DNA of 14,566 bases from Alistipes sp. (GCA_031285485.1 JAITWC010000170.1:1-14566); one strand, 5' to 3'; counted from the stretch's first letter, positions 6,948 through 14,179 are shown. Numbers and translations: made by a program. Notes: a model not told the origin generated them from the sequence alone.

Positions 6948-7418
6948 TTAGAAAATTATCCCCATTAAACGAGTGGCCTCGACGTCTCGCAGTTCGATTT
7001 TTTTTCGCATTCGGCCCCAGTGTACCCATCCGTCGATGTCGATGGTTATGTCTTCGGGGTTCGACATCATGCGCGAGGCGAGAGTCTGCACGGAGCCGAG
7101 CGACAGACCTTCTATCGCCATCTCGTAGCTCACGTCGGTCGTGCTTCCCGCAGGTATCTCGACGGGCCGCGTGAGGCGTGCCCTGCCCAGCTCGCGGTCG
7201 CGGTAGCGCACGGTGAGGAGGGCGTTGTCGACGATGAGGGTGCGCCCGCCGCGGTTCTCGATCACCGCACGTCCCTGCAACGACGAGAGGCCGCGCAGTT
7301 CGGGCGTCGAAACTTCCAACACCTCGAACTTTCCTGCGAGACTGCACCCGGTGGCGGCACAGAGGGCCACGACGCAGAGGGCCGTGGCGAGGAACGATAT
7401 CTTATTTTTCAGCTTCAT
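6948..7418 (-). CDS. Lipoprotein with an LEA14/WHy-like domain
   Basis: This encodes 156 residues from MKLKNKISFLATALCVV; an ATG two codons upstream (7424) is an equal possibility. A lipobox AATGC ends the signal, placing the lipidated Cys at residue 25 from this start. The mature part (VSTPELRGLSSLQGRAVIEN, LIVDNALLTVRYRDRELGRA, VEIPAGSTTDVSYEMAIEG) has the alternating strand, N-R/N-G-turn pattern of LEA type-2/WHy beta-sandwich domains, which occur in many small Bacteroidetes lipoproteins of unknown function. Its start lies inside the 3' end of menG (17-23 base overlap), implying coupled translation. Exact role unknown. Confidence 0.8.
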   Translation of the reverse strand: MKLKNKISFLATALCVVALCAATGCSLAGKFEVLEVSTPELRGLSSLQGRAVIENRGGRTLIVDNALLTVRYRDRELGRARLTRPVEIPAGSTTDVSYEMAIEGLSLGSVQTLASRMMSNPEDITIDIDGWVHWGRMRKKIELRDVEATRLMGIIF

Positions 7419-8142
7419 ACACATAAGCTATTCCGAGCGACAGCCGCCGCACCCGCACCGCGGCGAACCCCGCCTCGCGCAGCATGGCGGCGAACCGTTC
7501 TGGAGCGGGAAATTCGTCCACAGACCGAGGCAGGTAGCTGTAAGCGCCGCGGTCGCGCGACACGAGCCTCCCGAGCCACGGCAGCACGCGGTGGAAATAG
7601 AACCTGTACACCGGGCCGAACAGAGCCCCGCGGGGTTCCGAAAATTCGAGCACGAAACAGCGGCCGCCCGGTCGCAGCACGCGCTGCATTTCGCGCAGTC
7701 CGGAGTCGATGTCACCGAAATTGCGGACTCCGAAGGCGACGGTGACGGCATCGAAAGTCGAATCAGGAAACTCCAGAGCCTCGGCGTCGCCCGGCTGCAA
7801 AACGATCCGACCGGAGAGAGAGCAACGGGCAACTTTCTCGCGCCCCCGGGCCAGCATCCCCTCCGAGATATCGACGCCGACGATCCGGGCTGCCGCGATC
7901 CGACGTGCCAAAGAGATGACAAGATCGCCGGTTCCGGTCGCCACGTCGAGGATGGTGAATTTCCGGATTGCTTCGTCGCCTGCGGTTCCTACCAATGACG
8001 CCCGCGAAACCATCCGCACAACACGCCGCCGCCAAAGACGATCGATCCCGAGCGACAAAAAATGATTAAGGGCGTCATAAGTGGGAGCGATGGCATCGAA
8101 CATCCCCCCGACAAACTCTTTTTTGGAAACCGCGCCCGTCAT
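7402..8142 (-). CDS. menG: Demethylmenaquinone methyltransferase (MenG/UbiE family)
   Basis: This encodes 246 residues and carries out the SAM-dependent methylation that ends menaquinone synthesis, at the membrane. UbiE-family hallmarks: FDAIAPTYDALNHFLSLGID (15-34, the first signature), SAM motif I DVATGTGD (66-73), acidic GVDIS (89-93), GDAEALEFPDSTFDAVTVAF with GVRNF, and RVLRPGG. The C-terminus (YSYLPRSVDEFP, GIAYVYEAEK) is also standard. Bacteroidales use menaquinone and not ubiquinone, so MenG is the better name. The ATG overlaps the TGA of the permease gene upstream (ATGA, 8139-8142), so translation is probably coupled. An upstream extension of the frame to 8376 is only the shadow of the permease gene. 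Confidence 0.93.
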   Translation of the reverse strand: MTGAVSKKEFVGGMFDAIAPTYDALNHFLSLGIDRLWRRRVVRMVSRASLVGTAGDEAIRKFTILDVATGTGDLVISLARRIAAARIVGVDISEGMLARGREKVARCSLSGRIVLQPGDAEALEFPDSTFDAVTVAFGVRNFGDIDSGLREMQRVLRPGGRCFVLEFSEPRGALFGPVYRFYFHRVLPWLGRLVSRDRGAYSYLPRSVDEFPAPERFAAMLREAGFAAVRVRRLSLGIAYVYEAEK

Positions 8143-9374
8143 TGATAACGAACAGTTTTTTCGGGAGAGATGCGACTGACGATCCCCGTCGGAAATATCA
8201 TCACCACCATTAGAACCACAAGAGTCCCGACATTGAGAGTCACGATCCACCATGCGCCCAACTCGATGGGCACGCGGGAAATGAAGTACCCCGCTTGGTC
8301 GAGCTTGAGAAAGCCCCAAGTCCGCTGGGCAAGAGCCAGCCCTATGCCCGCAACGTTGCCCAGCAACAATCCCCAAATCGCAATCCGCGCGGCCCGAAGG
8401 ACGAACACGCGCCGCAACGCCCCGTCGGTCATGCCGAGTGTTTTCAGAACGCCGATCATGCGGATGCGTTCCAGAAGTATGATGAGCAACGCCGAGATCA
8501 TGCTCACGAGCGCCACGACGATCATGATGGAGATTATAACGGCGGCGTTCACGTCGTGGGTCGCGAGCCAGTCGAACACCTGCGGAAAGTCGCCCACAAC
8601 GGTGCGTACCATAAGCGGCGGCTCGCCTGTGTCGTAGGGGAGTATTGCCTCGGCGAGGGCTTCCTCGGTGGAGGAGAGGCGCTCCACGTCGTCGATCATG
8701 ATCTCATAACCGGTCACCTGCACGTCGTTCCACCGCGCGAGGCGGCGGATGTTCGCGATATCGACCAACGCGAACCGATCATCCATCTCGCCGAAGCCCG
8801 ACGAGAATAGGCCACACACGCTGAAACGGTCTCTGCGCGGGGGCCGCTCGCCATCCATGAAGAGCATCTCCACGCGGTCGCCCACGCCAAGGCGCAGCAT
8901 CCGCGCGACGCTCTGCGAGAGGAGTATGTCTTTGTGGCGCACGCTGTCGTCGAGCCGCGGCATCGCGCCCTCGGTGAGCCACCCGCGGAACACCGACAGG
9001 TCGTAACCGGCATCGATGCCCTTAAGCACCATCCCCTGCGTCGCCTCGTCGGTCTTCACAAGGCCCATCTTGAGGGCGTAAGGAGCAACCGAGAATACTC
9101 CCGGCAGTCGGGCGATGTCGGCGGCCATCTCCGGTGACGCGGCGATGGGGACACTCTCCACGCCCGATCCGTAGTCGAGTGCCTGCACCTTGAGGTGTCC
9201 GGTGAAAGCTGTGATCTTGCCGGTGATCTCGGTCCGAAAGCCTATGATGACGGCCACGGCAACGATCATCACAGCCAACGACACGGCGGTGGTGGCCACG
9301 GCAATGCGCACCATCACCCCTTTGCTCTCGCCGCTGCCGCGCAGACGCCGTGCGATATACAATTCGGTATTCAC
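8139..9374 (-). CDS. LolC/LolE-like ABC transporter permease (FtsX family)
   Basis: This encodes 411 residues. A cytoplasmic N-terminus MNTELYIARRL is followed by TM1 at about 23-45, a large periplasmic (MacB-PCD type) domain at about 50-270, then three TMs at about 278-301, 327-350 and 375-395. Between TM2 and TM3 lies the FtsX-domain coupling stretch ERIRMIGVLKTLGM. This topology fits lipoprotein-releasing LolC/E permeases, which extract lipoproteins from the inner membrane with the ATPase LolD. No LolD is encoded here, so the ATPase must be elsewhere; other type VII ABC exporters cannot be excluded. The start is GTG (9372-9374), chosen because MN-LYIARR is the expected N-terminus. A -7 box ends only five bases upstream. 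Confidence 0.88.
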   Translation of the reverse strand: MNTELYIARRLRGSGESKGVMVRIAVATTAVSLAVMIVAVAVIIGFRTEITGKITAFTGHLKVQALDYGSGVESVPIAASPEMAADIARLPGVFSVAPYALKMGLVKTDEATQGMVLKGIDAGYDLSVFRGWLTEGAMPRLDDSVRHKDILLSQSVARMLRLGVGDRVEMLFMDGERPPRRDRFSVCGLFSSGFGEMDDRFALVDIANIRRLARWNDVQVTGYEIMIDDVERLSSTEEALAEAILPYDTGEPPLMVRTVVGDFPQVFDWLATHDVNAAVIISIMIVVALVSMISALLIILLERIRMIGVLKTLGMTDGALRRVFVLRAARIAIWGLLLGNVAGIGLALAQRTWGFLKLDQAGYFISRVPIELGAWWIVTLNVGTLVVLMVVMIFPTGIVSRISPEKTVRYQ

Positions 9375-9379
9375 AGGTG

Positions 9380-9387
9380 CAAAAATA
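9380..9387 (-). promoter_or_regulatory. Probable -7 box for the permease operon
   Basis: On the minus strand this is TATTTTTG followed by CACCT and the GTG start, an exact TAnnTTTG match. Only five bases separate it from the start codon, so the transcript would be leaderless or nearly so. No clear -33 TTTG at the usual distance. Confidence 0.45.
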
Positions 9388-9399
9388 GGAAAAATATCG

Positions 9400-9407
9400 T
9401 ACCTTTA
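9400..9407 (+). promoter_or_regulatory. Probable -7 box for the SDR operon
   Basis: TACCTTTACCCC here is the same TAnCTTTAC variant seen before pheT and porX, ending 16 bases before the SDR ATG. Together with the opposed box at 9380-9387, the two operons share a 49-bp divergent promoter region. Confidence 0.4.
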
Positions 9408-9423
9408 CCCCGAAAATATCTAC

Positions 9424-10215
9424 ATGGACAACAAGACGGTACATATCACCGGGGTCACACCGGGAACGGCTCTCGTAACGGGAGCGACCTCGGGCATAGG
9501 CGAGGCCACGGCCCGCGCACTTGCGGCGGCGGGTTGGCGGGTCATAGTCACCGGACGCAGGGCCGAGCGGCTGAAGTCGCTCAAGGCCGAGTTGAAACAG
9601 ACTTTCGGCGTGGATGTCCTGACGCTGGCGTTCGACGTTCGCGACCCGCATCAGGTGGCGGCGTCGCTGGGCGCGCTGCCGGGCGCGTGGAGGGAGATCG
9701 ACCTGCTGGTGAACAACGCCGGAGGCGCGCTGGGCCTCGAACCGATAGACGAGGGCGACGTGGGTGACTGGGAACAGATGATCGATACCAACGTGAAGGG
9801 GCTGTTGTACGTCACACGAATAGTGGCGCCCACGATGGTGGAGCATGGACGGGGCCACATAGTGAACATCGGCTCGATTGCGGGCCGTCAGGTGTACGCC
9901 AACGGAGCCGTCTACTGCGCCGCAAAACATGCCGTGAACGCCCTGTCGCAGGGAATGAAGATAGATCTGGCGCGGCACGGCATCCGCGTGACGGAAATCC
10001 GTCCGGGAATGGTGGAGACGGAGTTCTCGGAGGTGCGCTTCCACGGCGACGAGGAGCGCGCGGCGGCGGTGTACGAGGGGATCGAACCTCTGGTGGCCGA
10101 GGATGTGGCCGAGGCGGTGGTGTGGGCCGCAACCCGTCCGCCCCACGTCAATATAGACGAGATAGCCCTTACCCCGAGACAACAGGCAAACGCATATTAT
10201 ACTTATCGTAATTGA
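9424..10215 (+). CDS. Short-chain dehydrogenase/reductase, YdfG-like
   Basis: This encodes 263 residues, a cytoplasmic NAD(P)-dependent oxidoreductase. Classical SDR motifs: TGATSGIG (19-26), an Arg-rich stretch after strand 2 (TGRRAERL) that favours NADP, DV at 71-72, NNAG (97-100), Asn123, and catalytic Ser151, Tyr164, Lys168 (GSIAGRQVYANGAVYCAAKH). RPGMVETEFSEVRF and the ending IDEIALTPRQQ resemble YdfG, which oxidises 3-hydroxy acids such as serine and allo-threonine. Substrate remains a family-level inference. The ATG at 9424 leaves about ten residues ahead of the usual SDR start; it is the first in-frame ATG after the promoter box. First gene of a three-gene operon. Confidence 0.9.
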   Translation: MDNKTVHITGVTPGTALVTGATSGIGEATARALAAAGWRVIVTGRRAERLKSLKAELKQTFGVDVLTLAFDVRDPHQVAASLGALPGAWREIDLLVNNAGGALGLEPIDEGDVGDWEQMIDTNVKGLLYVTRIVAPTMVEHGRGHIVNIGSIAGRQVYANGAVYCAAKHAVNALSQGMKIDLARHGIRVTEIRPGMVETEFSEVRFHGDEERAAAVYEGIEPLVAEDVAEAVVWAATRPPHVNIDEIALTPRQQANAYYTYRN

Positions 10216-10222
10216 AATAGAC

Positions 10223-10921
10223 ATGGATTTAACGGCAATGATGAATTCCCGGACTTTCGAGTTCATGCTGATAATAGTTATCGGCGCGATCGGGATGTTG
10301 GTGCAGTGGCGCCTTCAGTACGTGTTCAAAAAATATTCGCGGGTCAAGTTCCCCGGCGGTCTCACGGGCCGCGAGGTGGCGGAGCGGATGCTTCAGGCCA
10401 ACGGCATAACCGACGTGAGGGTGATCTCGACCCCGGGACGGCTCACCGACCACTTCGATCCGCGCAACAAGACGGTCAATCTGTCGGAACCGGTCTACAA
10501 CACCAACAGCGTCGCCGCGGCGGCCGTGGCGGCCCACGAGTGCGGCCACGCCATTCAGCACGCCGTGGGTTACGCTCCGCTGCGGATGCGTTCGGCGCTT
10601 GTGCCGCTCATTCAGGTATCTTCGCAGTGGTCGTTCCTGGTCGTGATCGCGGGCATTGCGCTGATCAACGTCGCCCCGGCCATTTACTGGGTCGGCATCG
10701 CCATGATCGCGGCGGCGGCTCTGTTCGCGATCGTCACGCTGCCGGTGGAGTACAACGCCTCGCGCCGCGCGATGGCGTGGCTCGCCGGGAGCGGCACTCT
10801 GCACGGCGACTCCGTGTTTCAGGCCCAAACGGCCCTCAACTGGGCGGCCCGCACCTATCTCGTGGCGGCGTTGAGCGCTATCGCAACGTTGTTGTACTAT
10901 CTGGGTTACAGGCGCGACTGA
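10223..10921 (+). CDS. Membrane zinc metallopeptidase, YugP family
   Basis: This encodes 232 residues. TM helices at about 12-28, 133-151, 152-172 and 209-227 surround a cytosol-facing zinc site HECGHAIQH (HExxH at 105-109). A conserved acidic residue in LPVEYNASRRA (Glu177) is the probable third zinc ligand. The stretch ADRMLQ-type EVAERMLQANGITDVRV, then STPGRLTDHFDPRNKTVNLS and VYNTNSVAAAAVAAHECGHA, is the recognisable YugP (Zn_peptidase_2, PF04298) signature. Function in cells is poorly known; membrane-protein proteolysis is assumed. It starts seven bases after the SDR stop and ends one base before the next ATG. Confidence 0.92.
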   Translation: MDLTAMMNSRTFEFMLIIVIGAIGMLVQWRLQYVFKKYSRVKFPGGLTGREVAERMLQANGITDVRVISTPGRLTDHFDPRNKTVNLSEPVYNTNSVAAAAVAAHECGHAIQHAVGYAPLRMRSALVPLIQVSSQWSFLVVIAGIALINVAPAIYWVGIAMIAAAALFAIVTLPVEYNASRRAMAWLAGSGTLHGDSVFQAQTALNWAARTYLVAALSAIATLLYYLGYRRD

Positions 10922-10922
10922 C

Positions 10923-11573
10923 ATGCTGCACGTACCCGAAGGGAGGATCTGGGATCTCGACCGCACGCTGATGCTCGGCGTCAACGGCAGTTGGGGCGCG
11001 GGTTGGGACGGATTCTGGTGGCTGGCGACCCAGCCGTTGACGTGGATGCCGCTTTTCGTGGCGACGATCTGGCTGCTGTGGCGTCGGTTGGGGTGGCGGT
11101 GGATGCTGGTCGCGTTGGGTGTTATCGTTCTGGGATTGGCTTTGGCCGACCAGACGGCGAATTTCTTCAAGACCTACACGCCGAAGTTTCGTCCGTCGCG
11201 CACGCTGCTGCCGTGGGGTGAAGCGGGCGTGGCTTACAACTCGATGATCCACACGGTGAAGAGCCTGTTCACGGGCGAGAACTACATCGGTGGGAATTTC
11301 GGCACGGTGTCGGGCCACGCGGCGACGGCTATGGCTATCGGACTGACGGCGGCGGGGATCGTTCAGCGGCGTTGGTTTTGGTTCGCGATGGGAGTTTACG
11401 TTGTGCTGACCTCTTTCTCGCGGCTGTATCTCGGCGTCCACTTCCCGCTCGACATCCTGTTCGGTCTCACTGCCGGCACCTTTATCGGCCTTGGCATGAT
11501 CGCGTTGTGGCGCAGGGTCGAAACCCGGGGTCGCCGCCGCGGACAGCGGGATACGTTCCTTGACAAGACCTGA
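10923..11573 (+). CDS. PAP2-family membrane phosphatase
   Basis: This encodes 216 residues with about five TM helices. All three PAP2 motifs are present: KTYTPKFRP (K83, R90-P91), TVSGHA (S130-H132; the usual P before SGH is V here) and SRLYLGVHFPLD (R167, nucleophile His173, Asp177). Members remove phosphate from lipid phosphates such as undecaprenyl pyrophosphate, phosphatidylglycerophosphate or lipid A. The sequence does not say which, though an envelope lipid substrate is likely. The C-terminus is basic (RRVETRGRRRGQRD). Only one base separates it from the metallopeptidase gene, so it is the last gene of the operon. The transcript runs into the hairpin repeats at 11615. Confidence 0.92.
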   Translation: MLHVPEGRIWDLDRTLMLGVNGSWGAGWDGFWWLATQPLTWMPLFVATIWLLWRRLGWRWMLVALGVIVLGLALADQTANFFKTYTPKFRPSRTLLPWGEAGVAYNSMIHTVKSLFTGENYIGGNFGTVSGHAATAMAIGLTAAGIVQRRWFWFAMGVYVVLTSFSRLYLGVHFPLDILFGLTAGTFIGLGMIALWRRVETRGRRRGQRDTFLDKT

Positions 11574-11614
11574 GGACCCGACGGCGAAAGGCCCTGCGCG
11601 GCGGAAGAACAGCT

Positions 11615-11764
11615 CTGTTTTTGGTCTCGGGCGGACTTGCCCCACTCCGGGCAAGTCTGTTTTTGGTCTCGGACAGGGTTGCACAACTCCGTGCAAGTCT
11701 GTTTTTGCCCTCGGACGGGGTTGCACAACTCCGTGCAACTATGTTTTTGGCCTCGGACAGGGTT
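11615..11764. repeat. 42-bp hairpin tandem repeat, about 3.5 copies (locus D)
   Basis: Units at 11615-11656, 11657-11698 and 11699-11740; a fourth starts at 11741 and stops at 11764, where a dispersed element begins. Each unit runs TGTTTTTG(G/C)(Y)CTCGG, a few bases, then a hairpin. Unit 1 has ACTTGCCC / GGGCAAGT (8 bp), unit 2 TTGCAC / GTGCAA and unit 3 GTTGCAC / GTGCAAC, around six-base loops (CACTCC or AACTCC). The C-to-A change in the left arm is matched by G-to-T in the right arm. The missing second half of unit 4 is found at 11930-11950, beyond the dispersed element. The frame is open across it, but only because the period is a multiple of three. Confidence 0.92.
11635..11664 (+). terminator. 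Possible terminator of the SDR-protease-phosphatase operon
   Basis: The first hairpin of locus D (ACTTGCCC, loop CACTCC, GGGCAAGT) is followed after CTG by TTTTT at 11660-11664, about 60 bases past the phosphatase stop. The next two units repeat the arrangement (hairpin, three bases, T5), giving up to three terminator-like structures in series. Confidence 0.5.
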
Positions 11765-11930
11765 ACCTCGGTCGGCTTTATCCCATTGTTGCCGCCGGGC
11801 AGTGCTTCGCACTTTCATCCCGGCGCTTTCAGCTCGCCGCTCGCTACGCGAGAATCGGCTACGCCCGCCCCGCCGCTGTCGCGGCGACCCCGCGGGCCTC
11901 CCTCGATGAGCCTCGCACCTTCGGCGCTCG
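11765..11930. repeat. Dispersed intergenic element, long copy (E2)
   Basis: The same element as at 2972-3056, with matching ends, but containing an additional 82-bp block at 11784-11865. That block carries a compound hairpin at 11794-11824 (outer GCCGGG / CCCGGC, inner AGTGC-TTC-GCACT) and CTCGC-TAC-GCGAG at about 11840. The shared part has GCCGC-TGTC-GCGGC. The element interrupts the fourth 42-bp unit of locus D: joining 11741-11760 to 11930-11950 restores a full unit. GGTT is present on both sides (11761-11764 and 11930-11933), as a 4-bp target duplication would leave. No protein-coding content is evident. Confidence 0.75.
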
Positions 11931-11960
11931 GTTGCACAACTCCGTGCAAGCACAAACGAC

Positions 11961-11987
11961 CCCCCGGCGGCACCCGCCGCGGCGGGG
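11961..11987 (-). terminator. Weak candidate terminator for porX-tsaE
   Basis: GC-rich hairpin about 20 bases past the tsaE stop: inner CGGCGG / CCGCCG around a three-base loop and outer CCCC / GGGG. On the minus strand it is followed by GTCGTTTG, so the T run is poor. Rho-independent function is uncertain. Confidence 0.3.
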
Positions 11988-12005
11988 AAAAACAGGCCCG
12001 GAGGT

Positions 12006-12425
12006 TCACTCCCCGACGGAACGGATGCTGCGGGAGCCGTCGGGCAGGACGTCGATGCGCAGGCGGAGGGTGTCGGGGGGAAGGAGGGGTTCGATCTTCT
12101 CGGGCCACTCGACCAGACACATCCCGTCGCCGTAAAAATACTCCTCGTAGCCGAGGTCGAACGCCTCGCGGAGGTCGTCGATGCGGTAGAAGTCGAAGTG
12201 GTAGACGGGGCGGCCATTCCCCGCCAGATAGTCGTTGACAAGCGCGAACGTCGGGCTGGTGACTTCGTCCTCCGAACCCATCTCGCGTAGCAGCGCCGCC
12301 ACGAGGGTGGTCTTTCCCGCGCCCATCCCGCCGTACAGCGCCACCACTCCGCGGCCCTCCAGCAGCGGCAACAACTCCCTCGCCGCCGCCGGCAGGCCCG
12401 CCAAATCCCTGACCGTTATTTCCAT
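12006..12425 (-). CDS. tsaE: tRNA threonylcarbamoyladenosine biosynthesis ATPase TsaE
   Basis: This encodes 139 residues, the usual TsaE (YjeE) size. It is the ATPase that works with TsaB-TsaD in making t6A37 in ANN-decoding tRNAs. Walker A GGMGAGKTT at 32-40, TSPTF (56-60), HFDFYRIDD (76-84) and CLVEWPEK (103-110, with the conserved Trp) are all present. The start MEITVRDLAG is chosen because its ATG overlaps the porX TGA by one base (TGATG at 12423-12427) and the N-terminus then aligns with the family. The frame continues far upstream only as an antisense-like shadow within porX. Co-transcribed and probably translationally coupled with porX. Confidence 0.95.
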   Translation of the reverse strand: MEITVRDLAGLPAAARELLPLLEGRGVVALYGGMGAGKTTLVAALLREMGSEDEVTSPTFALVNDYLAGNGRPVYHFDFYRIDDLREAFDLGYEEYFYGDGMCLVEWPEKIEPLLPPDTLRLRIDVLPDGSRSIRSVGE

Positions 12426-13999
12426 CACTGTTTCGGTTCGAGGACTATGTAGGGGACGATCATCTCTTCCATCGACACGCCGCCGTGCTGGAACGTGTGG
12501 CGGTAGTAGCGCACGAACTGCGAGGCGTTGTTCTGGTAGATGATGTAGTCGCGGCCCGTGGCGAACACGTAGGTCGACGAGAGGCTTCCCTTCGGCAGCT
12601 GGAACTCCCCGGGGTTGAGCAACTCGAACAGATCGCGGTCGGAGTATCCTCCCATGCGCCTGCCCGTCTTGTAGCGCAGGTTCTGCGACGTCTCGCGGTC
12701 GGCTATGATCTTCACCGGGCGGTCGACGCGGATCGTGCCGTGGTCGGAGGTGATGACCACGCGGTGGCCGCGCCCGGAGAGCATCTTCAGTATGGTGTGG
12801 AGGTCGCTGTGCTCGAACCAGCTGCGCGTCAGCGAACGGAACGCCGCGTCGTCCTCGGTCAGCTCGCGGATGATCTCGGTCTCGGTGCGGGCGTGCGACA
12901 GGATGTCGAGGAAGTTGTAGCCTATCACCGAAAAGTCGGCGTCGTAGATTTTTTGTATGTTCTCTATCAGCCGGCGGCCCTGCTCGGGGCGCACCAGCTT
13001 GTCGAACGTCGTGCGCCAATGTTTGCCGGCCGATTGGAGTTGGCGGCGCAGGAACTCCTCCTCGTATTGGTTTTTGCCGCCCTCCTCGTTGTCGTTGAGC
13101 CACTTGTCGGGCAGCAGTTTGTCGATGGCAAGGGGGGTGAGGCCGGCGAAGATGGCATTGCGGGCGTATTGCGTGGCGGTGGGAAGGATGGCGCAGTAGA
13201 AATCCTCGGTCTCGACGTCGAACATGCCTCCCGCAAGGTCGCGCACCGCAAGCCACTGGTCGTAGCGGAAGTTGTCGATCAGCAGCAGTGTCGTCTTGCG
13301 GTTCTGCGCCGCCGCGCGTTCCACCTCGGGGATGATGGCGCCGCGCATCAGCGTGTGCGACATGAGCGGTGTGGAGGCGTTGCGGTTGTTGATCCAGTCG
13401 GCGTAGTGGCGGCGCACGAACTTACAGAACTCGGTGCCCGCCTCCTCCCTCTGGTAGGCCAGCACGTCGCGAATGCCCGCGTCGCCGCCCCCCGACAGAT
13501 CCACCTCCCAGCCGACGAGCTTCTTGTAGACCGTCTTCCAGTCGGCGAACGTGGTCGCGTCGCCGAGCGATTGCGCGATGCGACCGAATTCGGCGCGGTA
13601 GTCTGCCGTGGACTGCTCGCTGACGAGTTGGCGGGAGTGGATGTTCTTTTTGATCGACAGCAACACCTGGTTGGGGTTGACTGGCTTTATGATGTAGTCG
13701 GCGATCTTGCTGCCGATCGCCTTGTCCATTATCATCTCCTCCTCGCTCTTTGTGACCATGATCACCGGCAGGCCCGGGCGCTGCTCCTTGATGTAGGGCA
13801 GCGTTTCGAGGCCCGTCATGCCGGGCATCATCTCGTCGAGGATCACCAGGTCGTAACGCCCCGCGGCGATCATCTCGATGGCGTCGTAGCCGTTGTTGCA
13901 GGTGTCGACGTCGTAGCCGCGCGCGCGCAGGAACATGATGTGGGGCTTGAGCAGTTCGACCTCGTCGTCGACCCACAGTATTTTTGCGATGCTGTTCAT
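12425..13999 (-). CDS. porX: PorX-type response regulator with PglZ output domain
   Basis: This encodes 524 residues. A CheY-like receiver spans 1-120: acidic pair D11-D12 (WVDDE), phospho-acceptor Asp55 (VILDEMMPG), Thr83 and Lys105 (IIKPVNP). A helical linker follows, then an alkaline-phosphatase-superfamily PglZ domain from about 235: metal-binding LLLIDNFRYDQW (D242), PTATQYARNAIFAGL with the candidate catalytic Thr at 274 or 276, and a late ITSDHGTIRV with paired D-H. Length and layout match PorX of Porphyromonas gingivalis, which with histidine kinase PorY controls type IX secretion and whose PglZ domain has oligonucleotide phosphodiesterase activity. Homologues are also common in Bacteroidetes without type IX secretion, so the target here is open. 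No kinase is adjacent. The first ATG (13999) is required to keep the receiver intact. Confidence 0.93.
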   Translation of the reverse strand: MNSIAKILWVDDEVELLKPHIMFLRARGYDVDTCNNGYDAIEMIAAGRYDLVILDEMMPGMTGLETLPYIKEQRPGLPVIMVTKSEEEMIMDKAIGSKIADYIIKPVNPNQVLLSIKKNIHSRQLVSEQSTADYRAEFGRIAQSLGDATTFADWKTVYKKLVGWEVDLSGGGDAGIRDVLAYQREEAGTEFCKFVRRHYADWINNRNASTPLMSHTLMRGAIIPEVERAAAQNRKTTLLLIDNFRYDQWLAVRDLAGGMFDVETEDFYCAILPTATQYARNAIFAGLTPLAIDKLLPDKWLNDNEEGGKNQYEEEFLRRQLQSAGKHWRTTFDKLVRPEQGRRLIENIQKIYDADFSVIGYNFLDILSHARTETEIIRELTEDDAAFRSLTRSWFEHSDLHTILKMLSGRGHRVVITSDHGTIRVDRPVKIIADRETSQNLRYKTGRRMGGYSDRDLFELLNPGEFQLPKGSLSSTYVFATGRDYIIYQNNASQFVRYYRHTFQHGGVSMEEMIVPYIVLEPKQ

Positions 14000-14003
14000 G
14001 GGG

Positions 14004-14011
14004 TAAAGATA
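14004..14011 (-). promoter_or_regulatory. Probable porX -7 box
   Basis: On the minus strand TATCTTTA is followed by CCCC and the ATG, the same variant as TACCTTTACCCC at 9400. Only four bases lie between box and start codon, predicting a leaderless porX mRNA. The -33 region has TTTTC rather than TTTG. Confidence 0.45.
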
Positions 14012-14131
14012 AGGGAGTTTTTCAGTTTAACGAAAACTCGTTGATTTTAGTTTAGGCATTGTAAATGGAAACCCCGTCGAAGTTACCCCCCGAAAGACGG
14101 AATAAAATGTACGCATTCGGTAAAGTGCATG

Positions 14132-14162
14132 TTGTGAGGTAAAAACAGAGGATGTAGTTTTG
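14132..14162 (+). promoter_or_regulatory. Probable promoter of the serine recombinase gene
   Basis: GTTG at 14131-14134 and TAGTTTTG at 14155-14162 are separated by 20 bp (counted from the TTG), agreeing with the Bacteroidetes -33/-7 pattern. The -7 box is an exact TAnnTTTG match. Transcription should begin near 14167-14170, giving a leader of about 65 bases. Confidence 0.55.
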
Positions 14163-14179
14163 CGTGATGTAACGGTTTG

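Noticed and set aside
11396..12241. Arg-rich open frames on both strands across 11560-12241
   Set aside because: They arise from the 42-bp period (multiple of three) and GC-rich element DNA and overlap the end of tsaE; no protein-like features.
12485..14044. 519-codon open frame on the plus strand opposite porX
   Set aside because: Antisense shadow of porX produced by codon bias; residue content (Val/Leu/Gly/His-rich) has no recognisable domain.
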